From: Hormiphora californensis | Lineage: Eukaryota > Ctenophora > Tentaculata > Cydippida > Pleurobrachiidae | Direction of reading: 5' to 3' | DNA: 64,000 bases | NCBI GenBank assembly: GCA_020137815.1 | Contig: CM035356.1 | Coordinates: 4,591,975 to 4,655,974 of the forward strand | Shown here: positions 11,901-22,351 of the stretch, piece by piece | How the letters are laid out: each line of letters starts with the position of its first letter | How positions within the stretch are numbered: position 1 is the stretch's first letter | Made by a program: the position numbers and the translations under genes | Notes under the pieces: generated by a model | Seen by the model: only the letters and a program-made list of their open reading frames with translations | What the model was told of the DNA's origin: nothing | Database searches by the model: none

Positions 11901-14352
11901 CCATTCTGGACAAGTATCTACACATAAAGAAGCGAAGGGTCATCGCCTGCTTTATTGACTATCGTAAAGCATTCGATACGGTATGCAGATCGGCTCTCCT
12001 GAAAAAGCTGGGCTCAATGGGCATATGTGGCAGCTTCTTCAACTGCATTTCCAACATGTACGAAAACTCATCCACTGCGATCAAACTCTCGGGAATGCTA
12101 TCCGAATCGTTCTTTGTACGTATCGGTACGGAACAGGGGCACCCATTAAGCCCCGAGTTCTTTAAGATGTTCGTTGATGAGATGTCAAAGATGCTTAACA
12201 ATACTAATGGATCCTTCCCTATGCTAGGCGGAGTCAACATCACCCATCTATTATGGGCCGACGATATTGTGTTATTGGCATTAGACAGAGTTACCATGCT
12301 GAATCTCATTAGTGTAGTCGGTGAATATGCGACCAAATGGGAGCTCGAAGTAAACACTAGCAAAACCAAGATCCTAGTGTTCAACTCATCGGGGAGGATC
12401 CTAAAGGAAGCTAAAGGCTACTATCTACTCGGAAAAGAACTGGAAGCGGTGAAAGAATACACTTACCTGGGAATAACTTTCGTGGCCTCTGGTTCGTTGA
12501 AAACCGCCATGAAAAACCTATCACTGAAAGCCACAAGAGCTATTTCAATACTGAGGAGGACTGTTGACGTTAATGCCCTATCAGCCTGGACAGTTTTCAA
12601 GCTGTATGATGCTCTCATTGAGCCCATTCTGACCTACGGCTCACCGGTATGGCTTCCATCACTGGAGGTGGCCAAAGCTCTGGACCAGTCAACTAGCTGT
12701 GATACTTTTTTCAAGCGTCTAACCTCTGATACATCTGAGAAAGTGCACCTGAGATTCATTAAGTGGGCGCTTGGTGTCCATAAAAAAGCCACTAATACTG
12801 CTTGCTACGGAGACTCGGGCAGAGCTCCTACATTTATATCTGCGATCAACCGTGGTCTTTCTTACTTTGACCGAGTAATGTCAAAAGAAGCAGATGGTTC
12901 AATCCTAGGCCTTGCCGGGGAAGAACAGAGGTCTCTGAATCTAAATTGGTACTCCTTCTGGGAAAACATCCGCAACAATTTCACTAGAAATGACCTCGAG
13001 AGATTCATGATTAACCACTGGGATCACTTGAGGCGGAACCAGTCTAAACTGAGCTATTACAACTCTGTGAAGTCAACGTACGGCTACGAGGAATATCTTA
13101 ACCTGAGACGTGTAAACAGATGTGAAATTAGCAAACTCCGGCTAAGTGCACACGACCTAAGGGTGGAGACTTCCAGATACTCAAACCACCAAACACCAAA
13201 CTACTGTCGCTTCTGTTGTGATGGACAAGCAAAACAGCTGCTCGATCAATTGCCACTTGCGGAACCACTCATCGAAAATGAACAGCATGTCCTAAATGAG
13301 TGCCCCACATACGAAGAAATGCGGCAAACTCTCCCAGACCACCTGCTCTCGGCCATCGCAAGCGGGGAAGCAGCAAACATTTACACCGAAAGGAATGGAA
13401 ATGCCCTGAACAGGTTCCTCAAAGCGTCACATACATTACGAGTCAATTATATGGAACCATGAACACTTTTATATTTGCAGTAATCATATGTCAACTATTC
13501 CTGGTTAGGGCGTGTGTGGGTCTCGATGCTCCCAGCGTCTGCCTGAGTAGAGACCAGTGGTGCTGCCGTGTGTGTGCCTCGTCGCAAATCAATCGGTTTC
13601 GCGGAGGGACAGGCAGGCGGGAGCATTGCTGATCTGGCAGTCGCTGGGCCCATCTGTGTTTTTTTCCCCCTACTGTGCAGGATGGCACAGCCATGATGTT
13701 TTGGCTCTTTTCCTGTTGGTTTTATTCTATTCTATTCTATTCTATAGAACTGAGTAGTATGGTAATGGTAAATCAGGATGAAACCAAAACCAGAACTCGT
13801 TATTTAGGTCACGTGACTGGTTATCAGCCAATCAGGGACCAGTATTTCCTGATTCGATCAGGATGAAACCAAAACCAACCTTTTAACAGAGCGTTAACGT
13901 GAAGACGGAGTGTTTCATAGGACAGAATTAGAACCGGATAAACCACTCTTCGACAGGTCACAAAGTCCTCTAAATCCTTGTCAATCTTTGCCTTGGTTCC
14001 AGAGTCAATAGCCAGAGGAGTTACTCTGCCTTTCAACCATTTAAAATACTCGTTGTACCAATTCTATAGACAGAGAGAGATATACACTGTGAAATGATGA
14101 TGCAGATTTACAGATGAATTTAATTATTGGGGGGGGGGGGGGGAGAGAAGGGGGTTTGAGTTTCCTGGACTCACCTTAACTAGTGAAGAAGGGCAGACAA
14201 TAACAACACGAGATACAGTCGGCTTGCAGTCTTTCCCCTGTTTTAACAATGTCCACGACAAGGTGACACATTGTAACGTCTTACCCAATCCTGTAGTAGG
14301 GAAATAGAGATAGAGAGTGATAGAGATGGAGGGAGAGAGAGGGAGATAGAGG

Positions 14353-14391
<39 letters not shown>

Positions 14392-15771
14392 CTTCTCTCT
14401 CTCTCATCTCTCTCTCTCTCTCTCTCCTATCTCTCTCTCTCTCTCTCTCTCTCTCTGCTCTACGACTCGATCGACCTCCACCCATCTCGTCATCCATGCT
14501 TGGCGAATCGATGCGCACACACACACAGATTCTGAACAAAAAAAAATTGTCGGCGTAATACCACACTCATCTCCCAGTAAAACATCGAATACATAAATAA
14601 ACCGTAATACATACCCCCTGTAGGAAAAAGTATGAAGTTGTCAAACTATATGCCAGATACTGTCTACCGCACTCTGCGAGAATTACTATCGGGTACTACT
14701 ACTTACTCGGACTCGGGGTCACTCGGGCCCGGTCCGGAGAGGGTAGTGGTCAGTGGTCAACTTGGCATTATTTTCACCCAAACACACTGACCTCTGTTTA
14801 CAGTCCCAGATGAGCAACCCAAACCTTGCCTTGTTCGACCCTCCAAGAGTGTGAACAACCCAAACCAAACACACTGACCTCTCTCTGGTGAGGTCTAAGG
14901 ATATCCCCTAATACAGGATCCACGACCACATGAACTTCCTCTTTAGCTTCCTCAGGTGGTGTATACATCACAAGGGCATTAGGGGCCTCAGGGTCATGTA
15001 GTGCCAACCGGACCCCACTCTTCTTGAGACCGAGAGATTTTCTGTAACCAGCTGAGGGGTAAGTGTTTGTAATGCAGCTCGAGAGGGCCTGGTTTGGAGA
15101 GGTCTTTCGTGTGATAAAAAGTGTTACTTTGGGAAAATGTCTCAGAGCTTTTTCCCACGGTAGTATAAACGCGCGCCTATCCGATGCTGAAAAACGTAGT
15201 TTCAACTCAAAATATGCGCAGCGCGCGACTGCTAAAAACTGAGAAAAGTGTGCCACAACCGTGGACAACTAGCTGCTTCTCCATTTTATTATTTTCATCT
15301 ACTTACTTGGAACATAATTAGGAATTGGAATTTGGAATGGCTTTGAGAGGAGATTCTTGATTAACGCTTCCTGAAATAAAAAACCATAATAAAACATAAT
15401 AAAACATGAGCAAATCCATAAAACAAGAAAGAAACTCTTGATTTCTTACATGTGCAGATAACTCCATGCTATTGTTATTCTCCTTGTCCCCCTCCTCATC
15501 CTCTTCATCAGATAGATACCTTGGCCGCTTCTGGGTACTGCCAGTTGGAACTCTCTGGCTGGGTGCCAAGCTTCTCCGCTAAACAAGGGGAGAGTTACCA
15601 TTGGTTACCATTGGTTACCATTGGTTACCATTGGTTACCATTATTGGTATTGGAGTGAGTTGGGGGAAATCATGATTTGAGTTGGGTCCTACCTTGAGAC
15701 AAAATATAGGGAAGTCCACCGCCACTAATACAATGATTAGTTGGTATTGATGTATTGTGGAATCTTACCAT
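8962..15771 (-). CDS. RAD54L: RAD54-like SNF2-family recombination ATPase (3' end not in view)
   Basis: This is a nuclear DNA translocase that works with RAD51 in homologous recombination. Exons, 5' to 3' on the minus strand: 15769-15771 (ATG alone), 15450-15578, 15307-15370, 14879-15051, 14482-14531, 14175-14290, 13880-14063, 10606-10753, 10245-10403, 10085-10145, 9819-9978, 9507-9614, 9269-9392 and 8962-9111. All junctions are GT-AG and in phase, except that one exon between 15051 and 14531 (after HQRE) is unresolved. Visible signatures are RRSLAPSQ at the start, Walker A GLGKT (14290), [10 protein letters not shown], the Walker B box as [23 protein letters not shown], then [11 protein letters not shown] and [17 protein letters not shown] from the second helicase lobe. 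Order and spacing follow human RAD54L. Exons for motif VI (FDPDWNP...) and the C-terminus are not found downstream, where transposons lie. A LINE sits in the intron 10754-13879. Confidence 0.93.
10721..10895. repeat. Three tandem copies of a RAD54 acceptor junction
   Basis: The 58-bp unit repeats with starts near 10722, 10780 and 10838. On the minus strand each copy carries an intron end (TAATTAATNAG or similar) joined to the first 30 or so bases of the exon that encodes [12 protein letters not shown]. The copy at 10753 is the one in phase with the rest of the exon; the other two lie upstream in the intron. Confidence 0.85.
10930..13760 (+). mobile_element. 5'-truncated non-LTR retrotransposon in a RAD54 intron
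   Basis: The element lies antisense to RAD54. It keeps a long reverse-transcriptase ORF (separate entry), a roughly 270-bp 3' untranslated part and a short pentanucleotide tail, (ATTCT)n-like, at about 13723-13745. The apurinic endonuclease expected upstream is absent: the frame is open only back to about 10936. Microsatellite tails of this kind are typical of CR1-like clades, but the clade is not established here. Confidence 0.85.
11075..13462 (+). CDS. Non-LTR retrotransposon reverse transcriptase
   Basis: This intact 795-residue frame encodes the polymerase of a LINE. It would copy element RNA at a nicked chromosomal target. Visible motifs are [22 protein letters not shown], the catalytic FIDYRKAFD (residues about 293-301), GHPLSPEFF and the second catalytic block [10 protein letters not shown] (about 391-400), followed by a thumb region. 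Near the C-terminus CRFCC (about 710) and HVLNECP (about 737) could form a CCHC zinc site common in LINE ORF2 proteins. No endonuclease domain precedes it. The lack of stops over 2.4 kb suggests a fairly recent insertion and a good consensus here. Confidence 0.93.
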   Translation: MKMKGKKKNKFQWYDRECEKSKEALEKCCKKISSKCQDKKMSEEFHCQKRTYRKLTRRKKNSYKWKLNSRISNMNSRQLNWSGVKKLKHETSDEIDFDVLDLHNFYLFFKKLYSSKCDKPISDHPDPSDPEFYNTSTNQQAVFLLCQPISKTELSDAISRLKTNKSPSIDLITNEMLRSTSNVTKDVLVTLFNGCLTHGCYPWNTSITTVIHKKGATDNPDNFRAITLGSCIGKLYSNILLTRMADFRKSVCPDTANQQGFAKGAQTSDHVLTLKTILDKYLHIKKRRVIACFIDYRKAFDTVCRSALLKKLGSMGICGSFFNCISNMYENSSTAIKLSGMLSESFFVRIGTEQGHPLSPEFFKMFVDEMSKMLNNTNGSFPMLGGVNITHLLWADDIVLLALDRVTMLNLISVVGEYATKWELEVNTSKTKILVFNSSGRILKEAKGYYLLGKELEAVKEYTYLGITFVASGSLKTAMKNLSLKATRAISILRRTVDVNALSAWTVFKLYDALIEPILTYGSPVWLPSLEVAKALDQSTSCDTFFKRLTSDTSEKVHLRFIKWALGVHKKATNTACYGDSGRAPTFISAINRGLSYFDRVMSKEADGSILGLAGEEQRSLNLNWYSFWENIRNNFTRNDLERFMINHWDHLRRNQSKLSYYNSVKSTYGYEEYLNLRRVNRCEISKLRLSAHDLRVETSRYSNHQTPNYCRFCCDGQAKQLLDQLPLAEPLIENEQHVLNECPTYEEMRQTLPDHLLSAIASGEAANIYTERNGNALNRFLKASHTLRVNYMEP
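13772..13878. mobile_element. Short MITE copy (family also at 43.3 and 49.7 kb)
   Basis: The core TTATTTAGGTCACGTGACTG and the following CAGCCAATCAGGGACCAG match copies at 43257-43364 (inverted) and 49677-49770. Here the core is flanked by a direct repeat, ATCAGGATGAAACCAAAACC, at about 13773 and 13858. Confidence 0.65.
14318..14460. repeat. GA/CT microsatellite pair in a RAD54 intron
   Basis: (GA)n runs into (CT)n near 14391, forming a self-complementary tract. The Arg/Glu/Ser-rich open frame is a repeat translation. Confidence 0.85.
15596..15650. repeat. TTACCATTGG tandem repeat
   Basis: About five 10-bp units lie just upstream of RAD54 exon 2, in the intron that follows the ATG. Similar GGTTACNATTGG units recur at 42430-42570 and 42930. 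Confidence 0.8.
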
Positions 15772-15982
15772 TTGGACGGGAGTTAGGGGTGTCTAAGTTC
15801 CATAACATTACATTTTACCTAAACTGAAACAAATCTTAGTTGATTTAATTAGTTGATCTACTGATTCAGTCAATTAAGATAATGAAAACTAAGCCGTCTA
15901 AAACAAGGAGATACAAAATCGGCACAAAACACATATCAATCAATAAATTAGTTTCTGATTCTATACACAACACTCGGGTATA

Positions 15983-17489
15983 CTAAGGATCCTCAGGTTT
16001 AATTTTTCCTGTCATCATTCCATTAATTGTGTTCCACCACGCAACAGTTCCTGATGTGCGGGGGGAGAGATAGCAATTGAGGGGGGGGGGGAGATAGCAA
16101 TTGAGGGGGAGGGGAGAGATAGCAATGGGGAGTGGAAGGGTGGGAGATAAAAATTGGAGGAGAAGACATAAACAAGGACAAACAAGAGGAAAAACAACAG
16201 TTTGTTTGGGATATAGTAACAACAACATGTATTTGACAGTGACATCACGTGACACATACCTAGAGATGACCCTCCATCCACAACTAGAGAGTGGCCAGTA
16301 ACATACGGGGCTGTTAACATGAACAAAACTGAGTGAGCAACATCCTCAGGGGTCCCTAGCCTTCCCATAGGCACCTGTATGGGATTATAGTGGTTACAAA
16401 ATAGTAGAGATCTGCCGATATTTAGACATGTTTCACACGCCCCACGTCAGATAAGGACACAATTTGGGGTTTGAAGGTGAAACAAAGCACCCACCTGTTT
16501 TAAAGCGTCTCTGAACATTTTGGGTCCAAAGATACCATAGTTTTTTACAGCTGAGTCAGAGTGGATAATACCGGGGATAACATTATTTACTTGAACACCA
16601 TACTCCGCTAAAAGATGGGAAGGGTTAAATCTGAAGGTCGACTTACTTCAGCGACATTGCATGGGGGAGGGGATCTCTTACCCCATTCCACGGCGAGTGT
16701 TTTGGAGAGTGCCTCCACTCCCGCTCTGGATGAGACGCTATGAGCAAAACCCGGCCACCCTCCCTCCAACTGCATTAGAATGTTGACAATAGACCCTCCA
16801 TTCTCCTTCATGCAGGCTTTAAAAACACTCTGAGTGAGTTGAAACGTTCCCTTTAGATTCGTATTAATCACTGAAATAAAGAGGAATAGGAATTGAGAAG
16901 TGTGTTGAATTTGATTTATTAAAGGTAATATGAATGCTTCAAATAGTTTCCCTAAATAAAGATGTAATCCCTAAACATCCCTAATTATAATGGTTTCGTC
17001 TACAGTCCCTAACAAACATGATTCATTATTTCCTAATATTTCCTACCTGCATCCCACCCATTAGAACTGATCATCTCAGCTGGCATAACAAACTGTCCTC
17101 CACCATTATTAACCAGATAATCAATATTCCCCGCTGTAGTGATAGTCTTCTCTACAAAGTCATCAATCTCATCCTGTTTCCTGATATCACATCGGAACCC
17201 TATCACTTGACCTTCCCCGTCCTGTAATGTTGGATATGTGTTTGAAACAAGAAAGGAGCATCACGTGCACCTCTCGATATAGATCACTTTGGAAAACTCC
17301 AAATTGTGTTGCCAATCATACCTGATACTTCTCATTCAGTTCTTTAGCAGCAGTTTCAGCCTTCTTCAGGTCCCGTCCTGCAATGGCCACAGTGCACCCC
17401 TTGGAAACCAGCAGTTCGGTGATACCCCGACCTATCCCCGTCCCACCCCCGGTAACCATGGCAACCCGACCAGATAAAGAGCTGATCAT
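15983..17489 (-). CDS. PECR: Peroxisomal trans-2-enoyl-CoA reductase-like SDR
   Basis: A short-chain dehydrogenase/reductase predicted to reduce trans-2-enoyl-CoA with NADPH in fatty-acid chain elongation. Six in-phase exons (17322-17489, 17047-17221, 16682-16870, 16495-16607, 16260-16374, 15983-16050) give 275 residues. The Rossmann signature TGGGTGIG is at residues about 13-20. Then come [29 protein letters not shown] and [14 protein letters not shown], all in the order seen in human PECR. The start is [15 protein letters not shown] at 17489; an open frame runs further upstream but has no ATG. The C-terminus ends KIKPEDP, so the usual peroxisomal SKL/AKL tripeptide is absent and location is uncertain. 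The SDR family is sure; PECR rather than another SDR is very likely from the NNGGGQF block. Confidence 0.88.
16060..16140. repeat. Short G-rich tandem repeat in PECR intron 5
   Basis: Three copies of a unit like GAGATAGCAATTGAGGGGG lie just upstream of the last exon on the minus strand. This one contains no exon sequence. Confidence 0.7.
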
Positions 17490-17677
17490 TATGATGCTAC
17501 GCCGAGGTATCGAGATGTTACGTGTTACATGGGGAGGTATAATAGCATTGGAGGCTTTGTGGATTGGAACACGATGATTCGGGAACAGACCAAACACAAA
17601 TATTGTTGGAAGTTTGTTTCGGTTCTTTTAAAAAAGGAAAAAATAAATTAAACAGTGAACCATTATATTGTCTCTCT

Positions 17678-20600
17678 CTACGCCGCATTAAAAGCTGCTT
17701 TCTTGTCCTGTTCCAGATTCCGTATCTCCCTAACAACGAGAGATGCAGCTGCTACATCCGCAGACAGCCTGGCCCGGTCAATAGTATGCTGCCACTCTAC
17801 CTCTCCCCACCTACAGAGAAGAAGTGAAAATATAGAGTTATAAGAAGAGGTCTAGGTTTATTTGAAGTTGGTAAATTGATAACAAATTGAATGATTACAA
17901 AGTGATATATATACCTATCAATCTGGTAGTCTGTCTCTAACATTGAAGCTGCAATGGCCTCCTCCGTATCAAGTCCACCATCCATAAGGGCAGTAGTAAT
18001 GACAAGGGATTGGAGGGAGGCGGTGGCGTGTTGGTAGGCAGGCACTTCCCAGGGGTGCAGGGACGCTAGGTGTTTCCTTACCCGGTCTGAGGGTGTTTGT
18101 ATCATAACGATAATAACGGTGATACGATGAATTTTATTAGACTTTACCAAGACACTAAATCGATACCAGACTTACCCATGACTTACTAGTTACCTATGAC
18201 TTACTACATAACTAGTTACCCATGACTTACTAACTACTTACCTATGACCCACCGATGACTCACCTATGGTTTGCTGGGACTGCGGTGTCAGTGTAATATC
18301 GGTTGTTAACGCCAGGTGAACGTGGAAGGTGGTACTGAACCAATCCGTTATGGGGTCCCATCTGGAGATTATATTACAGTGTTACCAGGGGGGGGGGGGA
18401 GGGGAATGTGGTGCTGAACCAATCCGTTATGGGGTCCCATCTAGAGATTATATTACAGTGTTACCAAGGGGGGGAGGGGAGGGGAAGGTGGTACTGAACC
18501 AATCCGTTATGGGGTCCCATCTGGAGATTATATTACAGTGTTACCAAGGGGGGGGGGAGGGGAAGGTGGTGCTGAACCAATCCGTTATGGGGTCCCATCT
18601 GGAGATTATATTACAGTGTTACCAAGGGGGGGAGGGGAGGGGAAGGTGGTGCTGAACCAATCCGTTATGGGGTCCCATCTGAAGATTATATTACAGTGTT
18701 ACCAGGGGGGGGGGGGGAGGGGAAGGTGGTGCTGAACCAATCCGTTATGGGGTCCCATCTGGAGATTATATTACAGTGTTACCAAGGGGGGGGGAGGGGA
18801 AGGTGGTACTGAACCAATCCGTTATGGGGTCCCATCTAGAGATTATATTACAGTGTTACCAAGGGGGGGAGGGGAGGGGAAGGTGGTGCTGAACCAATCC
18901 GTTATGGGGTCCCATCTAGAGATTATATTACAGTGTTACCAAGGGGGGGGGGGGGAGGGGAAGGTGGTGCTGAACCAATCCGTTATGGGGTCCCATCTGG
19001 AGATTATATTACAGTGTTACCAAGGGGGGGGGAGGGGAAGGTGGTGCTGAACCAATCCGTTATGGGGTCCCATCTGGAGATTATATTACAGTGTTACCAA
19101 GGGGGGGGGGGAGGGGAAGGTGGTGCTGAACCAATCCGTTATGGGGTCCCATCTGGAGATTATATTACAGTGTTACCAAGGGGGGGAGGGGAGGGGAAGG
19201 TGGTGCTGAACCAATCCGTTATGGGGTCCCATCTGGAGATTATATTACAGTGTTACCAAGGGGGGAGGGGAAGGGGAATGTGGTGCTGAACCAATCCGTT
19301 ATGGGGTCCCATCTGGAGATTATATTACAGTGTTACCAAGGGGGGGGGAGGGGAAGGTGGTACTGAACCAATCCGTTATGGGGTCCCATCTGGAGATTAT
19401 ATTACAGTGTTACCAAGGGGGGGGGGGGAGGGGAAGGTGGTGCTGAACCAATCCGTTATGGGGTCCCATCTAGAGATTATATTACAGTGTTACCAAGGGG
19501 GGGAGGGGAAGGTGGTGCTGAACCAATCCGTTATGGGGTCCCATCTGGAGATTATATTACAGTGTTACCAAGGGGGGGGGGGAGGGGAAGGTGGTACTGA
19601 ACCAATCCGTTATGGGGTCCCATCTAGAGATTATATTACAGTGTTACCAAGGGGGGGGGGAGGGGAAGGTGGTGCTGAACCAATCCGTTATGGGGTCCCA
19701 TCTAGAGATTATATTACAGTGTTACCAGGGGGGGGGGGGAGGGGGGAGGGGAATGTGGTGCTGAACCAATCCGTTATGGGGTCCCATCTGAAGATTATAT
19801 TACAGTGTTACCAAGGGGGGGAGGGGGGAGGGGAATGTGGTGCTGAACCAATCCGTTATGGGGTCCCATCTGAAGATTATATTACAGTGTTACCAAGGGG
19901 GGGAGGGGAAGGTGGTGCTGAACCAATCCGTTATGGGGTCCCATCTGAAGTGGGAAATGTTAAGGCAAGGAGGGTCCCATCTACAGAGATATCGTGGGAG
20001 ATGGGGTAAACGTTTTACCTGCCTACTCCAACTCTCACCTGCCTACTCCAACTCTCACCTGCCTACTCCAATTCTCACCTGCTCTTCTCTAGGGCAAACA
20101 ATTGTTCCTCCTCGGGGGGCGCTCTGTAACACACTGTATCAGTTGTGAGGAACTCTAACATGTGCTCTACTTGCTCACTGTCAGGGATGGGCCGATCAGT
20201 CGCCTTGAAACACAACGTAGTCACCGGCATCATCTGAGGGAGAGGTTGGTTGGAAGATTTAAAGGAGAGAGAGGAAGGGGGTAGTTGAAAATACATAACA
20301 TACCACTTCCAATAGCACCCCCACCACATTTAAAGGATAGAGAGGGAGAGAGGGATATTATATGTAGTTCCACTTTCAATAGCGCCCCCCAACATTACCT
20401 CCTGAACCCCCCCCCCCCCACCAGACATTACCTCAAATATGATATTATCCTTCTGTGAGTCCCACTCTAGGGCCACTGCATTGGCCAGCCTCTCAGTTGG
20501 TATAATCAGTTTGTTCTTGAATGACGTCACTAGGTTATAGTGGTCTAACTGGACCTGAAACCCATCTCCAGCGGGGGCTATTGAGATGTCCTTGTAGAAC

Positions 20601-20710
20601 CGCTTCCTGTCTTGTTTGAATGTGGCAAGGGAGCGGGTGAGGGTCGACCGGGTATTACCACCCGGAGTAAGGGATGTAGAGCGGAGGCGGAGTAGAGACC
20701 TTGCTAACAT
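17678..20710 (-). CDS. ATPAF2: ATP synthase F1 assembly factor 2 (ATP12 family)
   Basis: A mitochondrial chaperone that holds the F1 alpha subunit during ATP synthase assembly. Five exons (20432-20710, 20079-20233, 18264-18361, 17915-18086, 17678-17810) keep phase throughout and give 278 residues, the usual family size. The N-terminus MLARSLLRLRSTSLTPGG is a basic presequence. Family signatures are KRFYKDISI, VALEWDSQKDNI, a TDTVCYRAP block, WDPITDWF at the start of exon 3, and a C-terminal YQIDRWGEVEW. Exon 3 begins directly after the splice acceptor at 18362; a huge tandem array of copies of that junction (18.4-19.96 kb) fills intron 2. The exon 2 donor is also tandemly triplicated. If the distal copies were used as acceptors the reading frame would mostly be lost. 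Confidence 0.93.
18338..19960. repeat. Minisatellite of about 21 copies of the ATPAF2 exon 3 acceptor junction
   Basis: The unit is about 78-80 bp. Read on the minus strand it contains CTGTAATATAATCTCCAG joined to ATGGGACCCCATAACGGATT, the exon 3 start encoding WDPITDWFS, then ACCAC(C/A)TTCCCC and a poly-C tract. The only copy that continues into the rest of exon 3 is the one at 18361. Poly-G length varies between copies (about 6-14), and single-base variants such as TAGAG/GGAG/GAAG mark copy classes. Confidence 0.95.
20025..20082. repeat. Triplicated ATPAF2 exon 2 donor
   Basis: A 20-bp unit is repeated about three times. On the minus strand each copy reads GGCAG|GTGAGAGTTGGAGTA or similar, and the first follows the true exon end AGC AG|GTGAGAATT at 20079. 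Confidence 0.8.
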
Positions 20711-20996
20711 TGCATACTACTATAGATGTTATAGGGGTTGTAATAGTTTTAATAGTTGTAGGGGTTGTAATAATCTGGGGTCTGGGGAGTTTTAGAAAAA
20801 CACGATTGGTTATGATAATCAATGATTAGGTGTAGTAGCACAATCACAAATTTGGAAAATAAAAACATCACAACATCACTCCAGTGTTCGAATAAGAATT
20901 TATAAACCCGTCTTAAAAACAAACATAAAATAACTCATTAACTTTTCAATAGTGGTAACCATGGTTAATGGTAACTGATCATGGTAATCATGGTAA

Positions 20997-21986
20997 CTAA
21001 CAGGGGACAGTTGTCTCCCCTGGTATACGTGTATAACAAGACATGTCCTTCAACAGGTTATCTAGAAACTCCTTCTCCGGATATGAACTCTGAGTTCCCT
21101 TCCTTGTCACACTCTCACTGGCCACGGCACAACTCAGCCTCACCTTCTCCCTAAAGGCCAGGAACTTGCCATTACGTGACATGAGGCTAGCCAGAGCGCC
21201 AATAAAGGCATCCCCAGCCCCGGTTGTATCCACTGCAGCTACCTTGTTACAGGGGACATGGGTTACAACCCCTGCCTCATCGAGGTAAACCACACCGTTA
21301 CCTCCCAGTGTTACCATAGCAACCTGGCAACCACGGGATTTGAGGACCTTGACAGCACTCTCTGCATCTGACACAGATGTGATGGATTCAATACCAAGTA
21401 GCACCTCAGCCTCACTCTCATTGACACAGAACACATCAACTAGGGGGTACAGCTCAGTGGGGAGCTCCTTCACAGCTGGGGCAGCGTTGAAGATGGTGTT
21501 ACAGGCGGGGTTAATTGATTTGATGAGTTTCAGAGCGGCCAGTGTGGTTTCCAGGGGTATCTCCATCTGGAACACAACAACCCGTGCTGACCCCAACATG
21601 TCCTTAGCATCAGTTATATCATCAGGGGTTAGTTTGTTGTTTGCACCCCCGACAATAACAATACAGTTCTCAGCATTACTGTCAACTGTGATCGTAGCGA
21701 CTCCACTCGGCCCATCCACCCTTCCCACATGACACACATTGATACCAACTGACTTCAAGTTACCCATGTAGTTATCACCAAACGCGTCCGTTCCTAGTTT
21801 CCCAACTAGACCGGTTGGGGTGCCCAGTTTGGCAGCAGCCACCGCCTGATTGGCACCCTTTCCTCCAAATCCAACAGCGAATTGGGTGCCATGGAGGGTT
21901 TCACCGGGTTTTGGTAGGGTTGGAACATAACTTATCAGATCTGTCATACATGATCCCACGACAACCACTTGTGGTGAATCTGACAT
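20997..21986 (-). CDS. RBKS: Ribokinase
   Basis: A PfkB-family sugar kinase that phosphorylates D-ribose to ribose-5-phosphate in the cytosol. The 329-residue frame is intronless. It has the N-terminal PfkB signature GFGGKGANQAVAAAKLG (residues about 39-55), a substrate-side MTDLISYVPTLPKPGETL, NESEAEVLLG, and the catalytic anion hole and base DTTGAGDAFIGALA (about 260-273, with Asp of GAGD as base). Length and motif order match animal RBKS. The lack of introns contrasts with neighbouring genes and may point to retroposition or simple intron loss. There is about 290 bp between this stop and the ATPAF2 start. Confidence 0.96.
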   Translation of the reverse strand: MSDSPQVVVVGSCMTDLISYVPTLPKPGETLHGTQFAVGFGGKGANQAVAAAKLGTPTGLVGKLGTDAFGDNYMGNLKSVGINVCHVGRVDGPSGVATITVDSNAENCIVIVGGANNKLTPDDITDAKDMLGSARVVVFQMEIPLETTLAALKLIKSINPACNTIFNAAPAVKELPTELYPLVDVFCVNESEAEVLLGIESITSVSDAESAVKVLKSRGCQVAMVTLGGNGVVYLDEAGVVTHVPCNKVAAVDTTGAGDAFIGALASLMSRNGKFLAFREKVRLSCAVASESVTRKGTQSSYPEKEFLDNLLKDMSCYTRIPGETTVPC

Positions 21987-22351
21987 GATGCTAGAAGGTA
22001 GAAAAGTTAGTTAGGAAATAAGTAGTTGATAGTTGAAAAGTTATTTAGGAAAGAAGGAGAAGTCAGAGAAAGAGATCAGCAATTGATTCTAAAGAGCAAT
22101 TAATAAAAGGATTCGTGTGATAGCGGTGGGAAATAAAAAGTGTGTAATTAAGAAAGGATAAAATGTAAACAAATTAAAAATGGACCAGTCAACATTAAAT
22201 CCGGACAGATCATGTGCGTAATCTGTAAACAACACTGACAGTATGTAGCACACTCATGTCTATAATCAACAGTTTTCACTTTCCAAACTTTCAGTTTACT
22301 TTTCGGACTCCGTAGAACTGTTTGTTTAAGATAAGGGACTTTGAAGGACCT

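Noticed and set aside
18329-20009. Series of Gly-rich plus-strand frames
   Set aside because: They are antisense readings of the ATPAF2 junction array.
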